Positions 34,894 through 43,581 of a stretch of DNA of 64,000 nt are shown piece after piece. A program made the position numbers and the translations under genes. The first letter of the stretch is position 1, and each line of letters starts with the position of its first letter. The stretch is from an uncultured Pelagibacteraceae bacterium (GTDB lineage: Bacteria; Pseudomonadota; Alphaproteobacteria; Pelagibacterales; AG-422-B15). Under the pieces are notes generated by a model. It was not told the origin of the DNA. It was given only the letters and a program-made list of their open reading frames with translations, and made no database searches. The DNA is taken from positions 1 through 64,000 of the forward strand of contig CACMIV010000002.1 in NCBI GenBank assembly GCA_902613805.1, given 5' to 3'.

Positions 34894-36098
34894 GACCGAG
34901 TTATTTCCTTAATTTCATGATGGGAATATATATCTTTATATTTTTTGCATACTTGTTTGGCCCATTAATCATCATGAGTATTACGGCATTTAATTCAGCA
35001 GAATTTCCATCAATTGCCCCATGGGAATGTTTTAGTTTTAGATGGTTCAATGAAGGTAAAATTGCTTATGATGGGCAACATCTGGCAGGCCTTTTATCAG
35101 ACTGGAGACTCCACGATGGCATTATTAGCAGTTTGATTATAGGGGCAGGAGTTGTAACACTTTCTGTGCCAATTGGAATGGCCGCAGCAATAGTTTTAAC
35201 CCAAGTGCGTTCGCAGTTGAGAGATATCTATTATTCAATTTCGATTATGCCTGTTTTATTTCCTGGCGTAATAATTGGTATTTCAACAGTTGTTTTATGG
35301 GATCGAATAGCAGGTTTAGGAGGAGAGGGGTTCATCTCAGATATAGGAAGAAATGGAATATTTTTAACAATTTTGGCTCAAACATGCTTTATATCAACTT
35401 ATTGTTTTCTGATATTTGTTGCAAGACTTCAAAGATTTGATCAGACGCAAGAAGAAGCCGCTTTAGACCTAGGCGCGTCACAAACTCAAGTATTTTTTAA
35501 AATTTTAGTCCCTTACTTAAGCCCCGCAATAGCATCAGCTGCAGTAATTGCTTTTTTATTTTCATTTGAGAATTATAACACGACTGTATTTAGCATTTTA
35601 TCGGATCAAACATTAACAACTGTAATTGCATCAAAAGTAAGGCTGGGAATAAGTCCTGCATTGAGTGCATTAGCTTTAACAATAATAGCGTTAACTATTA
35701 TAGCTGCAGTTACCTATGAGGTTTTACGAAGAAGAGCAGAAAAACGTTATGCAGAGTCACAGGAAAGGTTTGTAAAAGAAAAAGCAGCAGACAATAGAAT
35801 TAATAAAAAATATAAAGCTGGCTTTAAAATTCCAAAGGGAATTACCGCTATATTGTTAATAGTGGTCTTTGCTACCTACGGAGCTACCCAGATAGTAAAA
35901 AATGATCTATACGGACAATCATGTATTGATGCTGCTGATAAGGAGAAAAAATCCAAATTTCTTGAACAATTGCAAACTTTAGAGTCTAATGAGCTTACTG
36001 ATGAAGAGCTTTCTGGAGGGTCCTTAGGTGGCAATCAGGATTACGGAGATATATTTGGAGACCCATCATTATTCCAAGATTTTGGAGGATTTGATTAA
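34890..36098 (+). CDS. Polyamine-type ABC transporter permease 2 (PotC-like) with unusual C-terminal extension
   Basis: A 402-residue permease. Residues 1-~278 are a normal PotC-like membrane domain with the EAA loop at 188-214 (EEAALDLGASQTQVFFKILVP). PotC proteins usually end near 260-290, but here ~120 more residues follow: a basic linker (279-316), a seventh hydrophobic segment (317-335), a short helix rich in Lys/Glu, and a tail rich in Gly, Asp and Phe (376-402). The frame is open and codon use is unchanged, so it is not an obvious frameshift. The GTG start overlaps permease 1 by 4 bp; the ureohydrolase begins 6 bp after it. Confidence 0.88.
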   Translation: MRPSYFLNFMMGIYIFIFFAYLFGPLIIMSITAFNSAEFPSIAPWECFSFRWFNEGKIAYDGQHLAGLLSDWRLHDGIISSLIIGAGVVTLSVPIGMAAAIVLTQVRSQLRDIYYSISIMPVLFPGVIIGISTVVLWDRIAGLGGEGFISDIGRNGIFLTILAQTCFISTYCFLIFVARLQRFDQTQEEAALDLGASQTQVFFKILVPYLSPAIASAAVIAFLFSFENYNTTVFSILSDQTLTTVIASKVRLGISPALSALALTIIALTIIAAVTYEVLRRRAEKRYAESQERFVKEKAADNRINKKYKAGFKIPKGITAILLIVVFATYGATQIVKNDLYGQSCIDAADKEKKSKFLEQLQTLESNELTDEELSGGSLGGNQDYGDIFGDPSLFQDFGGFD

Positions 36099-36104
36099 TA
36101 GATT

Positions 36105-37064
36105 ATGAGCGATAAAAAAAAACCAATTCAACCAGTAAGCGGAACAATTGTTCCCAGATATGCTGGCCCATCTACATTTGCACGTCTTCCAGAGCTAAGA
36201 GATGTTGAAGAGTGTGACGTAGCAATTGTAGGCGTACCATTTGATGCGGGTACGAGTTATCGTCCTGGGGCTAGATTTGGTCCTCAAAGTGTAAGACAAG
36301 CCTCTCGACAACTAAGAACGAATTATCATCCAAACTATGATGTTGAACCTTTCAAAGTGCAACAGGTAGCTGATGCTGGAGATATAGCTTGTAATCCCTT
36401 TGATATTGACGAGGCAATCAAGCAAATTGAAAAAGGATCTATTGAACTGCTCCAAAAAGTTGGAAGTATTGTAACTATTGGCGGTGACCACACAATTGCA
36501 TTGCCATTACTTAGATCAATTAATAAAAAGGTTGGTGGTCCGGTTGCCTTAGTACACTTCGACGCTCATTTGGATACTTGGGACACATACTTCGGAGCTC
36601 CTTATACGCACGGTACACCATTTAGAAGAGCAAGAGAAGAAAAGCTATTTTTGGATGATGCATCGATGCATATTGGAATTCGTGGCCCTCTTTACAGTAC
36701 AAATGATTTAAAAAATGATCGTGAATTAGGTTTTAAAACAATTCACTGCGATGAATTTCAAACAAACACAATTGATCAAATTGTTAAAAGAATAAAGGAT
36801 AGAATTGGTAATAATCCATTATATATATCCATAGATATTGATGTTTTAGATCCAGCCCATGCTCCTGGAACTGGAACTCCAGAAGTTGCAGGAATGACCA
36901 CAAGAGAAATTTTAAACGTATTAAGAGGATTGGCGGGTTCACAGCTTGTTTCAGCAGACGTCGTGGAAGTCGCTCCAGCCTATGATCATGCAGAACTTAC
37001 GTCAACCGCTGCGGCAACAATTGTTTATGAGCTAATAAATATTATTGCAAGAAACCCAAAGTAA
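36105..37064 (+). CDS. speB: Agmatinase-family ureohydrolase
   Basis: A 319-residue Mn-dependent ureohydrolase. The metal-binding motifs are all present: GGDHTIALPLL, DAHLDTWD and SIDIDVLDPAHAPGTGTPE. The N-terminal RYAGPSTFARLPEL and GVPFDAGTSYRPGARFGPQSVR are typical of agmatinase and guanidinobutyrase. It would split urea from a guanidino compound. It begins 6 bp after permease 2, so the importer probably brings in the substrate; agmatine, guanidinobutyrate or another guanidino compound all fit. No urease is seen in the window. Confidence 0.87.
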   Translation: MSDKKKPIQPVSGTIVPRYAGPSTFARLPELRDVEECDVAIVGVPFDAGTSYRPGARFGPQSVRQASRQLRTNYHPNYDVEPFKVQQVADAGDIACNPFDIDEAIKQIEKGSIELLQKVGSIVTIGGDHTIALPLLRSINKKVGGPVALVHFDAHLDTWDTYFGAPYTHGTPFRRAREEKLFLDDASMHIGIRGPLYSTNDLKNDRELGFKTIHCDEFQTNTIDQIVKRIKDRIGNNPLYISIDIDVLDPAHAPGTGTPEVAGMTTREILNVLRGLAGSQLVSADVVEVAPAYDHAELTSTAAATIVYELINIIARNPK

Positions 37065-37065
37065 T

Positions 37066-37845
37066 CTATTTTATTTCAAACCAGATTGGAACATGATCAG
37101 AGGGTCTTTCAAAACCTCTAAATTGTTTTTCTATTTGACAGTCAGTTATTCTATCAACAGCACTTGGTGTGGCAAGAAAATGATCAATTCGCAGACCGTT
37201 GTCTTTTTCCCATGACCCCCTTGAATAATCCCAGTATGTGAACTCATAGGGTTTAGAATTATAAATTCTTAGCACATCAGACAGACCTAAATTTATGATT
37301 TCTCTGTAAATTTTTATAGAGTCTGGATGATGCAAAGCGTCATTTTTCCACTTATTAATATCAACCGCGTCATCAGAACCTGGTATAATATTGTAATCTC
37401 CTCCAAATATAACTGTTTCATGGTTCTCTATTTTATTTTGAGCATACTTTTTAAGTCTCCCCATCCAATCTAATTTGTAAGGAAATTTGTCAGTATCAGT
37501 AGGATTGCCATTAGGGAGATATAAAGAGACAATATTAAAAGGATTTTCGATTTGTACCTGTGCATCAATAAATCTTGCTTGAATATCTTCTTTGTTTCCC
37601 GGCAAAGTATCTGTAATTTTTTTTATTGGGGCTTTTGATAAAATTGCCACTCCATTATATGATTTTTGACCCTTTTTAATTATTTGGTACCCAAGTGAAG
37701 AAATCTCTTCTTCTGGAAAGTTTTCATCAGTTGATTTCGTTTCCTGAAGCATGACTATATCTGGTTTAACTGTTTTATCTAATTCAATTAAATGAGGTAA
37801 ACGAACCCTTATTGAATTTACATTCCAACTTACTATTTTTACCAT
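37066..37845 (-). CDS. xthA: Exodeoxyribonuclease III
   Basis: A 259-residue AP endonuclease/3' exonuclease of base-excision repair. Family motifs are in order: VKIVSWNVNSIRVRLPHL, the catalytic Glu in MLQETKSTDENFP, GGDYNIIPG, the region LRIDHFLATP and the terminal SDHVPIWFEI. Length fits XthA/ExoA (about 260). It is tail-to-tail with the ureohydrolase (1-bp gap) and divergent from dgt. Confidence 0.93.
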   Translation of the reverse strand: MVKIVSWNVNSIRVRLPHLIELDKTVKPDIVMLQETKSTDENFPEEEISSLGYQIIKKGQKSYNGVAILSKAPIKKITDTLPGNKEDIQARFIDAQVQIENPFNIVSLYLPNGNPTDTDKFPYKLDWMGRLKKYAQNKIENHETVIFGGDYNIIPGSDDAVDINKWKNDALHHPDSIKIYREIINLGLSDVLRIYNSKPYEFTYWDYSRGSWEKDNGLRIDHFLATPSAVDRITDCQIEKQFRGFERPSDHVPIWFEIK

Positions 37846-37931
37846 CCGTATTCTTTTATTGTTTTTTTAAGATTCTTAAAGTAATGAATTTATTGTACAA
37901 TAAAAATTTATGTTACAAATTCTATTTAGTG

Positions 37932-39068
37932 ATGATTTCTGAAGATTTATCTTTTATTTCAACCAATCAAAAAACTTCGAAAGGTAGGCTGTATAAAGAA
38001 AATTACAGTCAAACTAGATCAGAGTTCCAAAGGGATCGTGATCGAATTCTTCATTCTGCTGCCTTTAGACGGCTTAAACACAAGACACAGGTATTTGTTT
38101 CAAATGAAGGAGATCACTATAGGACAAGATTAACACATTCGCTAGAAGTGTCACAAATTGCTAGATCAATAAGTAAAATATTCAATCTCAATGAAGATTT
38201 AACTGAAACATTATCCTTAAGTCATGATATTGGTCATCCGCCATTTGGACATGCTGGAGAAGATGCTCTTTCAGAATGCATGGTTTCTCATGAGGGTTTT
38301 GACCATAATGATCAGGCAATTAGAATTGTACATTTGTTGGAAAAAAAGTATTTTGATTTTGAAGGCTTAAACTTAACGTGGGAAACACTTGAAGGACTCG
38401 TAAAGCATAATGGGCCGATGACAAAAGATGTTCCAAAAACAATAGAAGCTCTAGATAAAGAGTTTGACTTAAAGTTGAATGAGTTTTCTTCAATTGAAGC
38501 GCAGATAGCTTCAATAGCGGATGACATTGCATACAATAATCATGATTTAGATGATGGGCTTAGAGCAGGTTTTTTTTCATATGATGATTTGGCTGAATTA
38601 CCAATGATTGGTGAAATTATTAAAAATTTTCCGAAAAATTATAACTCTTACGATATGCAGCGTATAAATAATGAAATAACAAGAAAATCAACCTCAATTA
38701 TGATTACTGATGTAATTAACACAATTACTCAGAATGTTAAAAAATCTAAAGTAAGATGCAATGAAGATGTCAGACTTAATAATGAAAAAATTGCTGACTT
38801 TTCAGATAAAACAAAAGAAGAAGTAAAGTATATTAGATCTTTCCTATCAATGAAAATGTATAATCATGATAAAGTAAAAGCAATGACCAGTAATGCTCAT
38901 CAAGTTATATCATCACTATTCAAACTATTTATAGAACAAGATGAAAAATTCATAAAAGAGCATATGAAACAAATTATTTCTGATGAGGATAAACCAAGAG
39001 CAGTATGTGACTTCATAGCTGGAATGACTGATAACTATGCTCAGAATTTTTATAATAAATTTAATTAG
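37932..39068 (+). CDS. dgt: Deoxyguanosinetriphosphate triphosphohydrolase-like protein
   Basis: A 378-residue HD-domain phosphohydrolase that splits dNTPs to nucleoside and triphosphate. FRRLKHKTQVFVSNEGDHYRTRLTHSLEVSQIARSI and the metal motif LSHDIGHPPFGHAGE are diagnostic of the Dgt family. The start at 37932 (MISEDLSFIST) is chosen because upstream in-frame codons give a Phe/Leu-rich stretch not seen in the family and reach into the xthA start. It begins the run dgt-argS-(SPOR)-nagZ-scpA-scpB, with 3-9 bp gaps as far as nagZ, an order common in Alphaproteobacteria. Confidence 0.9.
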   Translation: MISEDLSFISTNQKTSKGRLYKENYSQTRSEFQRDRDRILHSAAFRRLKHKTQVFVSNEGDHYRTRLTHSLEVSQIARSISKIFNLNEDLTETLSLSHDIGHPPFGHAGEDALSECMVSHEGFDHNDQAIRIVHLLEKKYFDFEGLNLTWETLEGLVKHNGPMTKDVPKTIEALDKEFDLKLNEFSSIEAQIASIADDIAYNNHDLDDGLRAGFFSYDDLAELPMIGEIIKNFPKNYNSYDMQRINNEITRKSTSIMITDVINTITQNVKKSKVRCNEDVRLNNEKIADFSDKTKEEVKYIRSFLSMKMYNHDKVKAMTSNAHQVISSLFKLFIEQDEKFIKEHMKQIISDEDKPRAVCDFIAGMTDNYAQNFYNKFN

Positions 39069-39071
39069 CTT

Positions 39072-40811
39072 ATGAGAAACATAAATGATTATTTAAAGAA
39101 TATAATCGGAGCAGAATTTTCGAAAATATTTAATGTTTCGAATGTAACTATAGAGAAGAGCTCATTTGTAGTTGAATATCCAAAAAATAAATCTGATGGT
39201 GAGCTAAGTACGAATATTTGTATGGTTCTTGCAAAAGAGATATCAGCAAATCCAGTAGAGGCAGCGAAAACTCTCATTAAATCATTAGATAAAATTGAGG
39301 ACTTTGAGATGTTGGAAGTTGCGGGTCCAGGTTTTTTAAACTTTAATATTTCTAAAGATACTTGGTTTAAATTTTTAAGTCAGTTGCTAGAGACGAACTT
39401 GCTCTTTAATGAAGAAATTGGTCTAAATAAAAATATAAATGTCGAATATGTTTCCGCGAATCCTACAGGCCCCTTACATATCGGTCATTGTAGAGGAGCG
39501 GTTTTTGGTGACGTACTATCAAATCTACTTAATGTCACCGGTCACAATGTAACAAAAGAATACTACATAAATGATGCAGGCACTCAAATTGATACTCTTG
39601 CAAACTCTGCAATTATTAGAATACAAGAAATCATCAATAACAAAAGCGAAGAAAATTATCCAGATGATTTTTATCCTGGTGAATATCTAATCGATATTGC
39701 TAAAAAAATAATAGATAAATATGGCACTTCAATTCTTGATAGCGACAATCACTTTTCAACAATAAAAGACGAGTGTGTAAATTTACTATTAGAAAACATA
39801 AAAGAAGACTTAGGCAAACTATCAATTAATCAGGATATTTTTGTTTCAGAAAAAGAATTAATAACTCAAGGCAAAATAGATCAAACCATAGAGGAACTCA
39901 AAAATATGAATTTAATTTATGAAGGTATTTTAGATAAACCTAAAGGTAAACAAATTGAAGATTGGGAGCCAAGAAAACAATTGTTATTTAAATCTTCTGA
40001 ATATGGAGATGAAATCGATAGGCCGTTACAAAAATCAGATGGTGAATGGACTTATTTTGCAAATGATATTGCCTATCATTACGATAAATATTTAAGAGGA
40101 TCGACACATTTAATCGATATATTAGGCGCTGATCATGGTGGATATATTAAAAGAATGAGTGCTTCGGTTCAGGCTCTAACTAAGAATAAAGCTAGATTTA
40201 CAGCAAAGTTATGTCAAATGGTAAAACTTATAAGTGATGGCAAGGAATTAAAAATGTCAAAAAGATCTGGCGACTTTATCACCTTGAGTGATTTAGTGGA
40301 AAAAGTTGGCAGTGACAGTATAAGATTTATGATGATGTACAGAAAAAATGAAGCACCTTTAGAGTTTGATTTTAAAAAGATAACTGAACAGTCAAAAGAA
40401 AACCCAGTTTTTTATGTTCAGTATGCACATGCAAGAATTTCATCTGTGTTAAAAAATCTTCATTCTCAAAATATCAAATTAAATTTAGAGAATTTTAGTG
40501 AATGTAATTTTTCTGAACTTAATGATGATTCTGAAATATTCCTTTTAAAAAAGATACTGGATTATAGTAATATCATTAATACCTCAGTTTCTCTATATGA
40601 GCCACATCGAATTGCTTATTACTTGTATGAATTAGCTTCAGAATTTCACTCTTTATGGAATCAGGGAAAAGTAGATAATAGTAAGAAATTTATAGATGCC
40701 GATAATATTCCAAAGACTTATGCTCGAATGGCACTATTGATTGCTACTCAAAGAACAATAAAATCTGGACTTGATATTCTTGGAGTTTCCACACCAGATG
40801 AAATGAAATAA
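39072..40811 (+). CDS. argS: Arginyl-tRNA synthetase
   Basis: A 579-residue class I synthetase. The HIGH motif is ANPTGPLHIGHCRGAVFGD and the KMSK equivalent is ELKMSKRSGDFITL, as in bacterial ArgRS. The N-terminal Add1 domain for the tRNA D-loop and the C-terminal DALR anticodon-binding domain (ARMALLIATQRTIKSGLDILGVSTPDEM) are both present. Length is normal. It starts 3 bp after dgt and is followed 3 bp later by the short SPOR-remnant gene. Confidence 0.96.
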   Translation: MRNINDYLKNIIGAEFSKIFNVSNVTIEKSSFVVEYPKNKSDGELSTNICMVLAKEISANPVEAAKTLIKSLDKIEDFEMLEVAGPGFLNFNISKDTWFKFLSQLLETNLLFNEEIGLNKNINVEYVSANPTGPLHIGHCRGAVFGDVLSNLLNVTGHNVTKEYYINDAGTQIDTLANSAIIRIQEIINNKSEENYPDDFYPGEYLIDIAKKIIDKYGTSILDSDNHFSTIKDECVNLLLENIKEDLGKLSINQDIFVSEKELITQGKIDQTIEELKNMNLIYEGILDKPKGKQIEDWEPRKQLLFKSSEYGDEIDRPLQKSDGEWTYFANDIAYHYDKYLRGSTHLIDILGADHGGYIKRMSASVQALTKNKARFTAKLCQMVKLISDGKELKMSKRSGDFITLSDLVEKVGSDSIRFMMMYRKNEAPLEFDFKKITEQSKENPVFYVQYAHARISSVLKNLHSQNIKLNLENFSECNFSELNDDSEIFLLKKILDYSNIINTSVSLYEPHRIAYYLYELASEFHSLWNQGKVDNSKKFIDADNIPKTYARMALLIATQRTIKSGLDILGVSTPDEMK

Positions 40812-40814
40812 AGA

Positions 40815-40997
40815 ATGAGGTTTACAATTTTCTCATTAATTTTAGCAATTTTCATTACTGCTGTTTATTTTTACACCAAAAAAGATGAAGAGGGGATTAT
40901 CGAAATAAAAACCAATTTAAATGAGTATAGGATAATACCAAAAGACAAGGGAGGCGTTGATACTCCTGACCTAAATATATATGATCTTGGAGATTAA
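40815..40997 (+). CDS. Short membrane protein, remnant of an alphaproteobacterial SPOR-domain protein
   Basis: A 60-residue protein: one N-terminal membrane helix (about 2-20), then a soluble tail IIEIKTNLNEYRIIPKDKGGVDTPDLNIYDLGD. In many Alphaproteobacteria the gene between argS and nagZ encodes a larger SPOR protein whose pre-SPOR segment has a similar KxxPxDxGGxxxPxxDxxxYD pattern. Here the protein stops right after that motif, so the peptidoglycan-binding SPOR domain is missing. There is no second frame carrying the rest before nagZ (9-bp gap). It may be a reduced but still used protein, or a decayed gene. Homology is inferred from synteny plus motif. Confidence 0.65.
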   Translation: MRFTIFSLILAIFITAVYFYTKKDEEGIIEIKTNLNEYRIIPKDKGGVDTPDLNIYDLGD

Positions 40998-41006
40998 TTA
41001 GATAAA

Positions 41007-42017
41007 ATGAAAAAATACCTTCCTATAATTTGTGGTCTTTCTGGAGAAAAATTAACAAAAGAAGAAATAAAATTTTTTAGAGATTATAAACCTTGGGGAA
41101 TAATTTTGTTTGAAAGAAACTGTATTAATAAGGACAATTTAAAAAATTTAACTAAAGATCTCAAAGAAATTAATCATCAAAATATTCCAATATTGATAGA
41201 CCAGGAAGGTGGAAGAGTTTCAAGACTAAATTTTAAGGGTGTAACTAAATTTAAATCAAATCTTTTTTTTGGGCAAATTATTGAGAAGGATGCAGACTTA
41301 GGGTTTGAATTATTAAGACTTAATACCGAAATTTTAGCACATACCCTAAAAGAATTGGGTATTAACACAAACACTGTCCCAGTTTTAGATTTACCAACTG
41401 CAAATGAATGTGACGTAATTGGAGATCGAGCCTTTTCGATTAATGAAAGTACTGTCTCTAAAGCAGGTAAGGTAGTAATTGAAACAATTAATAAATGTGG
41501 CATAGCTTCTGTAATTAAACATTTACCTGGGCACGGACGAGCAAGAGTTGATAGTCATTTTAAAATGCCTGAAGTAGATGAATTTGAAGATGAACTTTTA
41601 AGTACTGACTTTAAACCGTTTCAGAATAACTCCGACGCATTATTAGGTATGACAGCGCATATATTATTTAAGTCTTTAGACGATCAAAATATTGCTACTT
41701 TTTCAAAAAAAATTATTGAAACAATAATCAGAAATAAAATTGGCTTTAAAGGACTATTGATGACTGATGATATTTCAATGAAAGCTATTTCAGATGATGT
41801 TGACATTGCTGCTTTAAAATCACTTAGTGCCGGCTGTGACCTTGTTCTACACTGTAATGGAAAAATCAATGAAATTAATAAGATAGCTGAAAGAATTAAG
41901 AATGAAGCTGAGCCTATTTTAATGCCTGACGATCTAATCGATATGTTTCAGACAAAATCGGATTTTTCACATGAAGCAAACTTAAAAGCCTACGAATATC
42001 TAACTAAGCAGCTTTAA
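41007..42017 (+). CDS. nagZ: Beta-N-acetylhexosaminidase
   Basis: A 336-residue glycoside hydrolase family 3 enzyme that removes GlcNAc from muropeptides during cell-wall recycling. IDQEGGRVSRL, the KHLPGHGRARVDSHFKMP motif with the family acid/base His, and the nucleophile Asp in GLLMTDDISMKAI are clear. There is no signal peptide, so it is cytoplasmic. The place between argS/SPOR and scpA is the standard alphaproteobacterial one. Confidence 0.94.
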   Translation: MKKYLPIICGLSGEKLTKEEIKFFRDYKPWGIILFERNCINKDNLKNLTKDLKEINHQNIPILIDQEGGRVSRLNFKGVTKFKSNLFFGQIIEKDADLGFELLRLNTEILAHTLKELGINTNTVPVLDLPTANECDVIGDRAFSINESTVSKAGKVVIETINKCGIASVIKHLPGHGRARVDSHFKMPEVDEFEDELLSTDFKPFQNNSDALLGMTAHILFKSLDDQNIATFSKKIIETIIRNKIGFKGLLMTDDISMKAISDDVDIAALKSLSAGCDLVLHCNGKINEINKIAERIKNEAEPILMPDDLIDMFQTKSDFSHEANLKAYEYLTKQL

Positions 42018-42076
42018 TGTATTTTATCGTATATAAACATCATCTGTTATATAATAAAGAATCAAAAAATTGAAAA

Positions 42077-42874
42077 ATGGAAGATATTTCAAGTACTTAT
42101 ACTGAACAGAATGCATCTAATCAAATTAGCCCAGATGATTTGATTGTGAACTTGGGAGAATTTGAAGGTCCCTTAGATCTGCTGTTAACATTAGCTAAAT
42201 CTCAAAAAGTAGATTTAATGAAAATTTCTATTCTTCAACTCACAGAGCAATACTTGGAGTTTATAGAAAAAGTTCGTAATCGCAATTTAGAGTTGGCAGC
42301 TGACTATCTTGTTATGGCAGCTTGGATGGCTTACTTAAAATCCAATTTGTTAATACCAAGAGAAGAGTCAGGTGAAGAGTTGAGTGCTGAAGAAATGGCA
42401 GAAAGATTGAAATTTCAACTCAAGAAACTTGAAGCGATCCGACAAGTTTCTCAAAAATTAATGAATTTACCAAAACTTGGTACTGATTTTTTTAATAGAG
42501 GGATGCCTGAGGGCATTAGGTTGATACGAACGCCTGAATATTATCTGGATTTATACGATCTTTTAAAATCATATGCAGATCAAAGGTACAGAACTGCCTA
42601 CTCATCAATGACTATTGAAAGACCACCTGTTTTTGCAATGGAAGATGCGCTTGTTAGACTTCAAAGAATGATAGGCGATGTACCAGAATGGACTCGGCTT
42701 GAGAAATTTTTACCACATGAATTTTCAAATGGTAAAAGTGCTAGATCAGGTGTCGCAGGAACCCTGGCTGCAGCAATGGAACTTGTAAGAGAAGGGGTAC
42801 TTGAAGTGCAGCAGCTGGTTCCTTTTGGACCAGTATTTTTAAAAAATAAAAAGGACGATGAATTCATTAATTAA
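42077..42874 (+). CDS. scpA: Segregation and condensation protein A (kleisin)
   Basis: A 265-residue kleisin that bridges SMC heads in chromosome condensation. The N-terminal VNLGEFEGPLDLLLTLAKSQKVDLMKISILQLTEQYLEFI and AADYLVMAAWMAYLKSNLLIPRE are ScpA hallmarks. The C-terminal winged helix lies near 200-265. A TATAAT (42050-42055) in the 59-bp gap after nagZ may start a separate transcript for scpAB. scpB follows after 7 bp. Confidence 0.94.
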   Translation: MEDISSTYTEQNASNQISPDDLIVNLGEFEGPLDLLLTLAKSQKVDLMKISILQLTEQYLEFIEKVRNRNLELAADYLVMAAWMAYLKSNLLIPREESGEELSAEEMAERLKFQLKKLEAIRQVSQKLMNLPKLGTDFFNRGMPEGIRLIRTPEYYLDLYDLLKSYADQRYRTAYSSMTIERPPVFAMEDALVRLQRMIGDVPEWTRLEKFLPHEFSNGKSARSGVAGTLAAAMELVREGVLEVQQLVPFGPVFLKNKKDDEFIN

Positions 42875-42881
42875 ATAAATT

Positions 42882-43565
42882 ATGTCTGATGAAGTAGAAA
42901 AAAATAATGTCATGAATTTTCCATCTGAGGATATGGATAATCTTAGAATTCTCGAAGCTCTTCTATTTGCGGCAAATGAACCCCTTGATGCAGAGAGTTT
43001 AAAGGCAAGATTGCCGAAGGGTACAAATTTAAACAAATTGCTAAATTTAATTGAAGCTCAATATAAAAATAGGGGAGTTAATCTTGTCAAAACTGGCAAT
43101 AAATGGAGCTTTAAAACTGCCACCGATCTTGCACCAATGATGAAAAAAGAAAAAATAGTTCAAAGAAAACTATCAAAGGCTGCTACTGAGACTTTGGCAA
43201 TAATCGCCTATCATCAACCTGTTACAAGAGCTGAAGTTGAAGACATAAGAGGAGTTCATTTCAGTCCTGGAACTCTTGATGTTCTTATGGAGTTAAACTG
43301 GGTGAGGCCAATCGGTAGAAAGAAGGTACCAGGAAGGCCCATTATTTACGGTACAACTGAGAGGTTCTTAGAGTACTTCCAGTTAGAACAGGTCACTGAT
43401 TTACCTGGCCTTGAAGAATTAAAAGCAGCTGGTCTTTTAGAAAGTCGCCTGCCTCCAAATTTAGACATTAGAGAACCAAAAGAAGTTGATCACAGCCAGA
43501 TAGAACCATTCGGAGAAGATGAAAATATAGACGATCTGATTCAAAGTGGACATGAGGCAGAATAG
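42882..43565 (+). CDS. scpB: Segregation and condensation protein B
   Basis: A 227-residue partner of ScpA and SMC. RILEALLFAANEPLDAESL, the winged-helix core LSKAATETLAIIAYHQPVTRAEVEDIRGV and the second winged helix GRKKVPGRPIIYGTTERFLEYFQL are the family motifs. Length fits. In many relatives tatA comes next; here an iron cluster of about 5.5 kb lies in between. Confidence 0.94.
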   Translation: MSDEVEKNNVMNFPSEDMDNLRILEALLFAANEPLDAESLKARLPKGTNLNKLLNLIEAQYKNRGVNLVKTGNKWSFKTATDLAPMMKKEKIVQRKLSKAATETLAIIAYHQPVTRAEVEDIRGVHFSPGTLDVLMELNWVRPIGRKKVPGRPIIYGTTERFLEYFQLEQVTDLPGLEELKAAGLLESRLPPNLDIREPKEVDHSQIEPFGEDENIDDLIQSGHEAE

Positions 43566-43581
43566 AAACTAGCCTTAAATT

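Noticed and set aside
37812-37931. N-terminal extension of Dgt
   Set aside because: It reaches into the divergent xthA start and yields a Phe/Leu-rich stretch absent from the family.
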